Assembly: GCF_000003815.2 (NCBI RefSeq)
Contig: NW_023365800.1
Coordinates: 50,478-73,058, forward strand
Source of the DNA: Branchiostoma floridae
Lineage: Eukaryota; Chordata; Leptocardii; Amphioxiformes; Branchiostomatidae
Reading direction: 5' to 3'
DNA: 22,581 nucleotides
In this document: piece by piece, positions 9,466 through 19,331 of the stretch
Position numbering within the stretch: the stretch's first letter is position 1
How the letters are laid out: each line of letters starts with the position of its first letter
Program-made: the position numbers and the translations under genes
Notes under the pieces: generated by a model
What the model was told of the DNA's origin: nothing
Database searches by the model: none
The model's input: only the letters and a program-made list of their open reading frames with translations

Positions 9466-9532
9466 TATATGTTGTCTGTTTATATGTGTTTGTATATGTG
9501 TGTGTTTGTATGTGTGTGTGTATTTGTGTTTG
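9236..9532. repeat. Interrupted (TG)n microsatellite
   Basis: About 300 bp of TG dinucleotides, with TC, GC and TTTGTA interruptions, densest at 9342-9462. All three plus-strand frames stay open and read Cys-Val rich protein, which is a pure repeat artefact. Long alternating purine-pyrimidine DNA can form Z-DNA. Confidence 0.95.
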
Positions 9533-9534
9533 TA

Positions 9535-9725
9535 CGGGTTGTGGTTAGGGTTGTTAACTAAGAACCTGGAGGTAACGAATTCGAATCAGCTCCTAAATTT
9601 GAGCCATTGAAGAGCCCGAAAGACTTCATACCAGTTACCCCACTCGCCTAAGGTCACGTTGAGTACCTAGCTTCAGCTAGAGACCTCTCTCGAGGCCACG
9701 CCTCGAGAACGTTCAACCCACTTGG
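9535..9725 (+). mobile_element. tRNA-derived SINE-like element with two hairpins
   Basis: GTGGTTAGGGTTG (9541-9553) resembles a Pol III A box and GAATTCGAATC (9577-9587) a B box, at tRNA-like spacing, typical of SINE heads. The body holds two adjacent hairpins: CTAGC-TTCA-GCTAG (9667-9680) and CTCGAGGC-CAC-GCCTCGAG (9689-9707). No A-rich tail or target duplication is clear, so the right boundary is approximate. Confidence 0.5.
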
Positions 9726-10587
9726 CTCGAAAAGAGCAGGAAACCCTTCCCAGTGTCAGTGTATCAATTGAATATGCCCGGATATGCGACTTGCACTCTT
9801 TTGCATGAAGCGATTACGTGTAATACAAGCAAATGTACCTATCAAACATATACCAGTGATATATAACCTTGGTAAGACGAGCAAATCACTGCAAATCACT
9901 AGTGAAAATTATTTAAAAAACGGGCAGCACACCAGAAGGTCACAAATAGGAAAAAAAGCGTACGACTGTTAACGAATGAATGAATCAAAACATTTATCGT
10001 ACGTTTATGCTTTTACAAGCATGTCAAAATGACAAAGTAGTTCTAAGTACGATGGTGATATAAAGATAAATCTACAATGTCAATTCTGTAGCTAGTGTGT
10101 TTTGTACAGGTTCAACTTCTTCTCGGTTCTTAGAGACAGATCGTGATTTGCTATCTAATTACATGAGAAATATAACTTTTCCTCACCATTCTAATACAAA
10201 GAACGTGCCGAGCTTATGTACAATTGAAGAGGAAATTTCGTGGTTGTTTAGTACAGTCTAGTGTCCAGTCAACAACAAAACGATACTCTTCTTCTATCTT
10301 TATTCATGACCACAGTAGAATAGGCATCGCTTTTTCCTGTTGTCCGTTCAACTATGCAGACAATAAAAATGCCTATGAGTGTAGGTGGTTCAAGTTTTAA
10401 TGTTTATTTTAAGAGTGGATATGAAAAGCATGAGCCCACATCCTTACTTTGTTTTGGAACTAGCGGACTCATCTACAGGACGAGAGTTTGAGTCTGTGTG
10501 AGGAATAATTGGATTTTTTAAAATCATCCTAGGATAGAGATATGTTACAATTCTAAACTTTGTATTATTACTTAAATAATAAAGCGC
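9726..10587. other. No gene recognised
   Basis: AT-rich and unannotatable. An AATAAA occurs near 10363 without an upstream gene. Text near 10455-10510 (AACTAGCGGACTC, then GAGTTTGAGTC) faintly resembles another tRNA-like SINE head. A frame open from about 10069 for some 60 codons has no start codon or splice support and could be chance. Confidence 0.5.
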
Positions 10588-11491
10588 TTAACCATATTCA
10601 GACGGGGGGGGGGGGGGCTTTTGAGGCCTGCGCCAACTTTGATGTCCTATAACGCCTGAACGCCTTACGCTAAAGCCACCAAATTTGATGAGTTTTCCTA
10701 GAATATTGTTGGCAACAATTCTACGAAGTTTGGCAAATTTTCCATTTTTTTCGTGTTACCATGGCAACCGTTTGTTGACAGGCAGTTTTGCCCCAAATCA
10801 CTATTTTTGGTTCTAACAATGCATTTTTCACATTTATTTGCTATATTACTGCTATTTTGTTACATAAATAAAATCTTATATTATTAAGCATATCTTTCAT
10901 AATCATATATGCATAAATAATGCTAATTTGATGACGTCATCAGCCCCAAATCCAAGATGGCGGACCGTATGGTAAGATCAACAATAACAAGCTAATTATC
11001 CCATAAAATGTGTAATTACCGGGTATTTTATCATCATAAACCATCTAAATGAATGAATTTAGTCCATTTTCATTGCCCTTTTGGATTATTTGTTGCAAAA
11101 AAAGTAGTTTTAAAAATTCAAGGTGGTGGATATAATATGGCGGAGCCTAACTCGTATCTAAGATGTGCATGACGTCATTTTGACGTCATCGATGTTGCTA
11201 TTGGTAATACAAGTCGTAATAAACATTATCATTCTGTTATCTGCACTTGTTGTTACATTTTTGTAGTATAACTTGAAGTTTTCTGAGAATACCCATTTTT
11301 CATGGGTCCGGCCAATTTAATCAAATTGATGACGTCATAATTACGTCATCTTACGTCAACGTACCGTCAAATATCTAATACTTGTCAGATATTATGTCGA
11401 TATCATGTCCTGAAAATTTGGTGGCCTTATGGCACGTCGTTCAAGAGTTATAGGACTTAGAAGTGGAGGGCCTCAAAAGCAAAAGGGTTAA
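10588..11491. mobile_element. TTAA-flanked MITE, piggyBac- or Kolobok-like, about 0.9 kb
   Basis: TTAA at 10588-10591 and 11488-11491 bound an element whose ends both begin CC reading inward. Next to them is a long imperfect inverted repeat: 10617-10686 against 11414-11480, both reading GCTTTTGAGGCC, then GTCCTATAAC, TGAACG and GCCACCAAATTT, roughly three-quarters identical. A run of 14 G at 10604-10617 has expanded the left end. TTAA targets are the signature of piggyBac and Kolobok. There is no transposase frame, so it is non-autonomous. The interior holds four perfect CRE palindromes and two ATGGCGG motifs. Confidence 0.75.
10932..11358. promoter_or_regulatory. CRE and YY1-like motif cluster inside the MITE
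   Basis: TGACGTCA occurs at 10932-10939, 11170-11177, 11181-11188 and 11330-11337. TTACGTCA, a related ATF or bZIP half-palindrome, occurs at 11341-11348 and 11351-11358. AAGATGGCGG (10954-10963) and ATATGGCGG (11135-11143) match the YY1 core. Binding is an inference from consensus motifs. Confidence 0.5.
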
Positions 11492-12269
11492 AGGTGCTTG
11501 GAAGTCGAAATCGGCCCCTTCACCGTAGATGGGAGGTTGATGGGCTCTGATGCAGATGGCGATTTATATACATACAAATTATATTTTCTATCCTGGCACT
11601 GCTGTAGTTGGGTCTATGTTAATATATAGTAATTTAATAACAACAGCTTCCTCGCCTTCAAGACTTTTTTCTTCTGTATTTTGAGAGAAAGTGTAAAAAT
11701 CGGTCAAAAACTTAACTGAAGAACAGCCCCCTCCTCTTAGTTTTTTTCTCACTACATCGTAAGTAACGCCATATAACATCCATTGGCATAATACCGGTCG
11801 GTTTACTGCAATTTCTCAAGCAATGCTAATTTGGCAAATGATCAACACATCATTTTCTCCAGTTACATGTTGCTGTTACAGCTTACCTTTGCCACTTCTT
11901 CTGTGTAAATTATTTTGTCTCTCTGGTCCTGCTAAAAACATAATATCGTAATTGGAACACACCGCGGAATTGCACGGAGAACGGGCGCGTGGTTGGAAGG
12001 GGGTGCACTATACCGGTCGAACGAAATACGGCACAATTAACTGCCGCTATGTACCTTTATACATCCTCTGTTGTTCCTTTCTTTCCTGTTAGCAGTTGCA
12101 CAAAACAAAAATCTGCATGAGCATACAAAAAAAAAGTCATGAGAAAATGGGCGTATACTGACAAGAATTTTCATTTAATTTTGATTCGTCACAACCGCTA
12201 TGACGTAAAACTTTACTGCTGGCCGTAGCATTAAAAATGGCGGGAAAATGGCGGCGTACGTTCAATTTG
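11492..12269. other. No gene recognised; E2F/YY1-like motifs at the right edge
   Basis: No credible exon. Near 12234-12256 the text AAAATGGCGGGAAAATGGCGG overlaps two ATGGCGG (YY1 core) motifs and a GGCGGGAAA E2F-like site. ATACCGGTCG occurs twice (near 11791 and 12011). The motif stretch touches the 3' side of the decayed LINE, so it may be retrotransposon 3' sequence rather than a promoter. Confidence 0.4.
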
Positions 12270-13186
12270 ACCCATTCAGCCGTAGCCTGATTTAACCGCG
12301 CTTCTCAGGCCCGTCATACTGCCGCGCCGATCAGTTAGCCCACGACTGAAAAGACTGCCATTCAAGCTGCAGGTGCCAATGCGAAGGCGTGCCAAGAGAG
12401 TACAAGCATATCTGGGACCAAAACTAAAATATCTAAATTTGACAGGTTTTACAGATTTTAACAAGTGCACTTTAAACCTAAGGAAGCTGTATCTTCGTAT
12501 TGCCAAGTCTAACTTGTTCCAGTTTGCAAAACGATTTGTTGAAGCGTCGAGTGATCTTAAATTCATTTTTTGCGAAGGTCATACGAACATGTTAAGGAAA
12601 TGATTGAAGGAAGTAGATCAGGCAAATAGCTAGCGCTACGAGTAGAACCATGAATAATTTTGTAGAACAATAAAAGTCTATGAATATGCCTCCTGTCCGA
12701 TAAGGTCTCTCAGCCGAGTTCTTTGCAAGCTGAGGAGTACGGTGATCATTGGACAGCACCTGTTACAATAAGAGAGCAGTGGTATTGGATTCGTTCTAAA
12801 AGTTGTGATTCTTCACACGTGCAGCTGTGCCAAACGACATCACCGTATTCCAAACACGGACGAATAAATGATTTGTACAATGTTTCCAAAACATTACGAC
12901 GGAGTTTAAAGTTCGACCCTTTGAAAGTAGCTAAGCTTTTAGAAATGTTAGACAATATATTGTTGATGTGGGATTTCCAAGTCATGTCAGAGTTTAAAGT
13001 AACCCCTATATGTTTGTGAGAAGAAACAGACTTAACAATGCAATTTGTTTAAAAGCAGAGGTGGGTGTACTAAATTAGATCTTCTGGTTGAAAAGCACAT
13101 TTCAACTGTTTTTCCTGGGTTCAGTTCCATTTACCACTGAACAGCCTATCTGTGTATTTTCTCTAAATCAGCAGTTAAACAGGAAG
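12270..13186 (-). pseudogene. Non-LTR retrotransposon ORF2 remnant: RT thumb and C-terminal region
   Basis: Minus-strand translation, pieced across frameshifts and stops, gives in order ADLEKIHR and MELNPGKTVEMCF (downstream of the RT catalytic core), SSHKHIGVTLNSDMTWKSHI, LETLYKSFIRPCLEYGDVVW, KELG then a stop and ETLSDRR, and finally FSFGPRYACTLLARLRIG near the C-terminus. This order and these motifs are characteristic of CR1/L2/Jockey-type LINE ORF2 proteins; I do not assign a clade. Several internal stops and at least three frameshifts make it a dead copy. Plus-strand frames here, including one of about 75 codons near 12379-12603 that looks LRR-like, are antisense shadows. The 3' end lies left of 12270 and was not located. 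Confidence 0.85.
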
Positions 13187-13805
13187 CAGAATAACTCGCG
13201 TTAGCCCATGGCTACTTCCCTTCAGCCAATGAGAAGCCCCCATTTTCTGTTGATATATCCACATAGCATGTCGCTATGAAAAAAGTGTGCTGCTATTTCA
13301 TGCAAATGAGGAGAAAAGTGTGGTGATATCAGAAGAAAAGTGTGGTGATATCAAGAAAAGTGTGTTGATATCAGCCTAAAAAGTGTGGGTGATATACGCA
13401 TGTGACCTGTTCTGACCAATCCTCGCTTACCTTTGAGCCCATCTTCTGGGACTAGAATTGTGTCATGTGATAACTGACCAATCCTACTCTAGACTTTTAA
13501 TTGCCCAGAGGAATACATGACCAGACTTTTTGTCTCTCCAGGCACCTTACCCGGGAAGGTCTTGACAAGATTAATGACCTTGTGTTGTTACAGCCTGACA
13601 CTGCCTGTCACAGCTTTTCAAGCAATAACAAGAAAGATTGTGGACTTTTAGGGCAAAATAAAGTAACATTTTGTAAAGCTGATGAACTAGAAAAGCTTCG
13701 GGGAAGTATGCCATGGGCTAAGTTAGTTACCCCATGGCCTTGGTCTCGTTTTCTGTGTATATCACCAGGCCCCCCACCTCGGGGATTTCTAGATTTCTAG
13801 AGATT
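13187..13805. mobile_element. Inverted-repeat block inserted in the LINE
   Basis: Coding text of the LINE stops at about 13186 and resumes at about 13806. Between them lies unrelated DNA bounded by inverted repeats: TTAGCCCATGGC (13200-13211) against GCCATGGGCTAA (about 13711-13722), with further partial matches around them (ACTTCCC against GGGAAGT). The LINE would need about 140-190 residues here, including the catalytic YxDD, and I cannot find them. So the block replaced the RT core or accompanied its deletion. A plus-strand open frame (13501-13800) has no ATG near its start and no recognised family. Exact ends and any target duplication are uncertain. Confidence 0.45.
13310..13396. repeat. 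Short tandem repeat, about four copies of a 20-22 bp unit
   Basis: The unit GAAAAGTGTGGTGATATCA occurs twice almost exactly, then as AGAAAAGTGTGTTGATATCA and AAAAAGTGTGGGTGATATA. A related AAAAAGTGTGCTGCTAT lies just upstream. A POU octamer ATGCAAAT (13300-13307) precedes the array. Confidence 0.8.
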
Positions 13806-14165
13806 AGAAATGTAACTAACTTTTAAATATCAGCTACAAAAGGAGCTTTAAGGAAACGGTTGTCGATATTGTCATATCCATGTGACTTGTTGATATCTAG
13901 CTCCTTGACGTAGAGTATAACTTCTTCTGGAGTGGTGGTGACATGAAGTAAACGACTGGTTGTGAGATAGTGAAATGTCGGCAGTGATGCATTTGATTCG
14001 TCTATGGAGGATTGAGAGACAAAGTAGCTGTTAAAAAGTGAAGCCTTTGCTGAAGAATCAACAATAAATGTGCTGCCTTCCTTTATGGGAGGAATGGTAG
14101 AAGTAGCTTTTGGTTTGTAGAAGTGTTTAACCACGTGCCACTACTTTTTGCTTGACAAACATGGA
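13806..14165 (-). pseudogene. Non-LTR retrotransposon ORF2 remnant: start of the RT domain
   Basis: Minus-strand frame gives WHVVKHFYKPKATSTIPPI, then a SAKASLFNSYFVSQ motif, then LDINKSHGYDNIDNRFLK, which corresponds to the conserved start of the LINE RT domain (usually NKATGPDGI). An in-frame stop (KK then stop then W) lies near 14150. It belongs to the same ORF2 copy as 12270-13186 and 14634-15441. Confidence 0.85.
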
Positions 14166-14493
14166 TCACTTAGGGACTCAGAGAATCAGATGAGAGTGAT
14201 ACTAAGACTTATGTCATACCTGTGACGTGAAAACGTTCGATACGGGTGTTCCGGACCGGGCCATAACTTCCGTATCAGACCGGTTCGAAAGGCGTATTAC
14301 ACAGGCTCCATTCGAATAAATCGAACTGTTTCGACCGGGCCGAGTGCGGCGCCATGGAATGTTCGAATACCTGATTCAGACGTTGGAACATTACTGTTGC
14401 AACAAGTTTTGTTCGAGGGCACCAAATTTGTTCAACTTCTGGCGCATTTCGCATCAAAACAGGGGTTTTCTTAGGTGGGTATAGCATAAATAA
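14166..14493. other. Unidentified insert in the LINE, rich in TTCGA
   Basis: The linker and RT-start pieces of ORF2 should be separated by only about 20 codons, yet 328 bases lie here in addition to the neighbouring MITE. The stretch 14230-14420 holds repeated TTCGA/TCGAA motifs (for example GTTCGATAC, GGTTCGAAAGG, ATTCGAATAAATCGAAC, GTTCGAATAC). A minus-strand frame of about 60 codons ending near 14275 is open but matches nothing I know. Confidence 0.4.
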
Positions 14494-14633
14494 AATACAA
14501 CACGGTGTATTCCGCATCACCCTCGGTCCCAGCCCTCCCGCGGGTCGGATCACCCTCCGGCGCCGGCCTTCGGGCGATCCGACTCGCAGTTGGGCTGATA
14601 CCTCGGGTGATACGGAATACACCGTGTTGTATT
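14494..14633. mobile_element. 140-bp hairpin MITE
   Basis: The first 29 bases (14494-14522, starting AATACAACACGGTGTATTCC) match the reverse complement of the last 29 (14605-14633) at 28 positions. The interior is GC-rich and also self-complementary: GTCGGATC (14544-14551) with GATCCGAC (14576-14583) around CCGGCGCCGG. The whole element can fold into one long hairpin. It lies in the LINE linker just after the residues SSSKYR. No target duplication is convincing, so the superfamily is not assigned. Confidence 0.8.
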
Positions 14634-14801
14634 CTATATTTACTGGATGAAATAACATTAGACAGCCGATTACGGACCTGACGGTACGCAGCCCAATTTA
14701 CCTGAGAGTTTGATAATTTAGCCAATTTATGGAGTTTATCACAGGAACTCATAAGTTTACGGATTTCTTTTGTTATCCAGGGCTTATCCTTTGGTCTGAC
14801 T
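14634..14801 (-). pseudogene. Non-LTR retrotransposon remnant: endonuclease-RT linker
   Basis: Minus strand reads DKPWITKEIRKLMSSCDKLH, then NWAAYRQVRNRLSNVISSS, the classic linker between the endonuclease and RT domains of CR1/L2/Jockey-like LINEs. It is bounded on the right by the CTGACT target copy and on the left by the hairpin MITE. Confidence 0.85.
14796..14801. repeat. Target-site duplication, left copy
   Basis: CTGACT, identical to 15125-15130; the two copies flank the (GAAT)n-tailed element. Confidence 0.8.
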
Positions 14802-15124
14802 CATTCATTCATTCATTCATTCATTTATTCGTCCCATAGCCTTTTAATCAGCCTTAATTAGCCGTAGGGGCAGCACAGCATGTCGTGCTGTATCAATAGA
14901 CAATTTAGTCCCCTGGCGGCGCCTATCTCCTCTCCGGGGCATGGTGAATGATGTAATCACCGTGTGGCTGATACGACACGAAGGTTCGCCAGGCCTCCTT
15001 CCTGGTGATTTGTAGTGAATCACCAACTCCAGACAGAATGGTTTGCTCCATCCACACCGCACCATCGCACGTGTGGGGGTTCTTTAACGTGCATGGGGTG
15101 TGGCTCTCCCCATACACGGGCGAG
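14802..15124 (-). mobile_element. 323-bp (GAAT)n-tailed SINE or 5'-truncated LINE end
   Basis: Read on the minus strand, it starts near CGCCCGTGTATGGGGAG and contains GCACGTTAAAGAACCCCC. It ends in GGGACGAATAAATGAATGAA, with the (GAAT)n tail at the low-coordinate end. CTGACT lies on both sides (14796-14801 and 15125-15130) as a target duplication. Removing the element and one copy rejoins the host LINE in frame as SRTLVVRPKDKPWI, strong proof of the boundaries. The TTCTTTAACGTGC core is a motif I recall as widespread in marine invertebrate SINE/LINE tails; I cannot verify a family name. Confidence 0.85.
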
Positions 15125-15130
15125 CTGACT

Positions 15131-15441
15131 ACTAAGGTTCTACTAGGGACACAGGTATTCATAGCTTCGATAATGAGCTTGCTTTATTTTTATAAACTAT
15201 TCGCAGCTTCTTCCACAGATGAAGAGAAAAAAATTTCGTTCCAATTCGAGCCAAAACAAAATTCGGAGAGTTTATCATAATTGATTTGTGAGAAGTCCCA
15301 AACGGTACGTTTGTTAGGTTTGGGTATGTACAAAGTAAATGTCATGGAACAGATAGTTGGACAGTGGTGGCATCGTGAGAGGGGCGCTTGGACTGACACT
15401 GAGTCCACATAATTTACAGGGTAATATTCGATGTATATCAC
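15131..15441 (-). pseudogene. Non-LTR retrotransposon remnant: C-terminal endonuclease and linker
   Basis: Minus strand reads NYVDSVSV and LSRCHHCPTICSM (the end of an apurinic-type endonuclease, usually SDHCP), then TVWDFSQINYDKLS and FGSNWNEIF, then IIEAMNTCVPSRTLVV. An in-frame stop occurs near 15185. The catalytic His of the usual SDH is shifted to a CHHC context, so the enzyme is changed. Coding similarity fades beyond about 15441, so the copy is 5'-truncated there or decayed. Confidence 0.85.
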
Positions 15442-15685
15442 GATACTTTTATCTTAAAGGAAAAAAATAAACAGAAGGTGATACAGATAACGGTTGTGTG
15501 AATAAAAGGAATCAAGTTATAGAAAAGTTGTGGGCCCCTTAAACTATGAAATGGACTATTCCATGACGTTATACAGTGGTAGATGCACACTTCGAGCTCT
15601 CGAAAACTCTAGCATAACCACTACGCCTGTTCAGACCTATTAAACTGTTGTAGGTGTAATTTCGACCGTGCAAAACACAAACATC
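15442..15685. other. Upstream region of the TLC gene
   Basis: AT-rich region between the LINE and the first TLC exon. No TATA box or CpG-rich block stands out. The 5' end of the TLC transcript probably lies here, but nothing marks it. Confidence 0.4.
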
Positions 15686-18600
15686 ATGTCCAGCAAAGCT
15701 GATCAGTTATTCCCTTACATCGCCTCTGCTTCTTTCTGTACGTTTTTCCTGGTAGAGCGGACCGTCCTACCAAGCCTGTACGGGGCATACAGCACATCGT
15801 ACCGACAGATGTCAGCTGTTAACCGAGCGCGAGTCTGTAACAGGTAAGAACACATTATTTTCTTTTTACAAAAATTAACAGTTACTCCAGCAACATGGAT
15901 AAAACTTAGATCCTTGACAATGTAAGAGGTCGCAATAGTTTACTTGATATCCAGGTCTATTAAAGTTTTCAAATTGTATCCAGTTGTTTGCGTAAAAGAT
16001 TCCTTGCGTATCATTTTACCTGGATTTCTAACCTTCATCGACATACTTAAACTTTTGTAAATAAGAAAACTCACAAATTCAGTTTCGTAGAGTAACGAAC
16101 TAACTTCGTTGACAACATTGAGTACATGGACTTTCACAAGGTCTTCTGCGTGTAATCTCTGTCGATACACAAAAGTAAAAACCTTAACATGTGAAATTCA
16201 TTCATAACGAACTGTTTGAATAACGTTATATCAATATATGGGACTACAAATAAGTACTATTCATGTTTCACTTTCAAATGTCTTAACATTCTATAGATGT
16301 TAATGTACACTTAACCAGTCTTTTGCGCTAGCTATAGAACCAAGATCACTGACAATGCATAATGGAACAAAGGGATATTCAGCTGAGTAACATGCATACT
16401 TTTACATGTTATCTTTCTCCAGTACTACATCATTTCTACACGCCCTCGTCATAAGTGTATGGGTCTTGTACACTTTTGCGGTGGACGAAAACCTCAAACC
16501 AGAAAATATACGGTAAGTTCGGTCCATATATCCATCTAATAGCGTATACTACTATCAGCATAAAATGACCCGTACTAAAGAGGGATAACCGAGTTTTAAC
16601 TTAATGTATATACCTTCCCATATACTATTGAAGCGTAAGCTATTTGTGAACCGTTGGTATAATCATTTCATTATTGCTTTAGATAGTAGTGTAACCATGT
16701 ATTATTTTGTACCAATGATATATTTACGAGCAAAAGTACAATATAACCTATTTCTCTATGAAGCTTTCAGCGTCCTTTATATTTAGACAATGACACATTG
16801 TAAGTGTTGAGCTTTGGGATTATCTTCACTTACCCGTTAAGATTATGTCTATCATATGCCTATAATTGTGATGATCTAAATCATAATGAAAAGTGACGTA
16901 GCCAGGGAGACGCAAACAAATAAAAGGCTTATATCAGCACAGATACCAACTCTTGTGTATTAAGTTCGCCAAAACGCTTGACCAGGAACTGCTCCCACTG
17001 AGAATGAGCAACGGCGATGGACACAGGATGAGTACTAGAAACTCACACAAATTCAGATCTATTAAATGTAAAACAAACAGGTATAGAGATTCACCGGTTC
17101 CATACATGACAAGGCTACTGAACGATGATATGTGAGGCAGAGGCTTATATAACTGAGAATTCTTTAAGTGTTTATGATCTGTATTGACGGATCTGTTTTG
17201 ACTGATCTGTATGTAACAGTTGTCATATAGTTGGTGATTTCCCGAATATTTCATTTGTTTATATCCATGTTTCTAGCAATTTGTGAAATTTTAATGTGTA
17301 TTCAGATTTTAATGGAATTATACCTGTAACTAAGTGTAAGTAATACGTAATTCAGCCACCCCGGCTGCGATGTATCTACAAATAAACCATTCATCATCAT
17401 CATCATCATCAACTCGCGTATCTACGGGCGGGGTCAAGTAGGTCTGTTAGCATATTTTGTTTGTTTGTTTGTTTGTTTTTACACAGGTATGCATCTTACT
17501 ACGTTCACGTTGCAACCGCCTTCACAATAGGCTACGCCCTATCAGGTATGGGACATGGAGTATTATGTTGAAATGAGTTTTTCAGATGGACCACACAAAG
17601 GTTTTGTCACTCCAACTTTATATATAGACAGGTTTACACCTAACTAACACTTCGTCCTACCACCGCTAGTGGGCGCCCCTATATTTCAAAGCCCTGTCAA
17701 TACGATGTACATGTACCGTATCGCCGAAACTCAGTTGTAGATCGAGGGTTGCTTCACCTGGTATTGCTTGAAGGGGAAATGTTGGTACCAGCGTTCCTCT
17801 TCTAGTTCAACTGCTACAATAGTAGATATACTGGATGATATTCGTACAGACACGGACAGGTACGCGTGTGAAGTCTAGTGGTTAGTGGCCCTGCCTCTGG
17901 AACTAGAAGCCATGAGTTCGATTCTTGCCGTGTCGCTCACCCGACATTCACGCTACCGGAAAGGGTTGTAGTTTAAGCTAAGGACGGAACGTTAAGCTGT
18001 GGTCCACTGTTTATTGTGCTTGTACATTGTCGGAAAGAGCTAGGGGAATTTCTCTGGTACAATAAACCTATAAACACTGCACATAACGTCTTTCTTCTTA
18101 GTCACGATCTGTGGAAGAGCTACACAGTGAGCTAAAACTGGATCGAGTTCACTTTCCAGGTTTACTGCCTACATGAAACATTTACGTTTCAGTTCGGCGC
18201 TCGTCCCATCTGAACTGTTTCTACTCTACCCCTCTTTCAGACACGGTGGGCATGGTCCAGCAGAGTCATCACCTGTTGGTACTTCATCATGTTCTCCTCA
18301 TCATCGTCGGCTTCACAAATACCTTTGTAAGTCTTCCTTTCATTGGCATGAACGTTCTTCTGTATGGAAGAAAGAATATACGAATCAATGAATTTATGGA
18401 TGATATCAGTTCGGGCATCAATTTCCATAAGTTTCCACAAAAAATGTTTTTGACCATACTGTAAACCGAATGCAAAGCAGCTGCAAAACGAGCAAGATTG
18501 CCGCTGGTGAGCTATGTTTTGGGTACCCGAAACGAGGAATAACACGACGTGAAGTTCCTCAAAACACGTCATTCCACACGAAACGTGCCATTTCTCAAAC

Positions 18601-19300
18601 GCCACTATCTTTGCACGGGTGCGGAGTTACTGTCGCGTGACGCTGCGCTGGTAGATTGCAAAAACATTGGGAGGCCGATGTCGTAGGATACATGTATACA
18701 AAAATCCGCTCCAAAGTCAAAGAACAAGACGTAGAAGAGCAAAAAGAATCTGTTCTTCTGTATATCTCTATTCCATGCTTTGCGTGTTGTGTCATTCTGT
18801 TCAACCTTCCTGACTACATAGATTTCATAATGAAGGCTTTTTTTTGTCATTTTATTTTTTGCATGCACTCTCGTCTACGTTTGGGGGTTCTCAGGGGATG
18901 TCATCCTTGTCGTCGCGATCGAATCAACATGCCTTTATTTTCTTTAACAAATGTTACATCCAGTTATTCTGTATATTTGTGATATCTGAGTGTTGTTTAT
19001 GATTAGTTTGATCAGATCCGTATCAATATCGCCGATACGTCAGATATAACGTTACTCATTCTAAGTACTTGTGGTGTTTCAGATCTGGCCGTTCTGTCAA
19101 TACTTCGGCCAGTTGATGCTTTTATGGGAGGTTTCCAACATATTCATGAACTTGAGGTAAGTCATTTAAATCAGTTTTCTTCGGCTCTTGTCGTCAGTCT
19201 CAGTCTCAGGGCCTCAGTCAGTTATTGGTTACAGTTCTTGCCTGGCAGTGCCTTTGATACTTTACTTAAATCAGTAGACAAAAAAAAAAAGAAAAAAAGA

Positions 19301-19331
<31 letters not shown>

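Noticed and set aside
9224-9610. Cys-Val rich open frames
   Set aside because: They are translations of the TG microsatellite, open in all three frames.
10455-10510. Possible fourth tRNA-like SINE head
   Set aside because: The B-box-like text lacks the central TTCGA and no body or tail is visible, so it is not listed as a feature.
12373-12603. Plus-strand frame resembling an F-box type LRR protein, with an AATAAA after it
   Set aside because: The opposite strand encodes the C-terminal part of a LINE ORF2 in the expected order, so the plus frame is an antisense shadow.
12723-13019. Plus-strand 98-codon frame
   Set aside because: Antisense of the LINE segment reading MTWKSHI and LETLYKSFIRPCLEYG.
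13300-13396. CRISPR-like array
   Set aside because: The repeats are adjacent 20-22 bp tandem units without spacers, in eukaryotic DNA.
18237-18605. Minus-strand 122-codon frame
   Set aside because: It overlaps TLC exon 4 in antisense and has no recognised domain.
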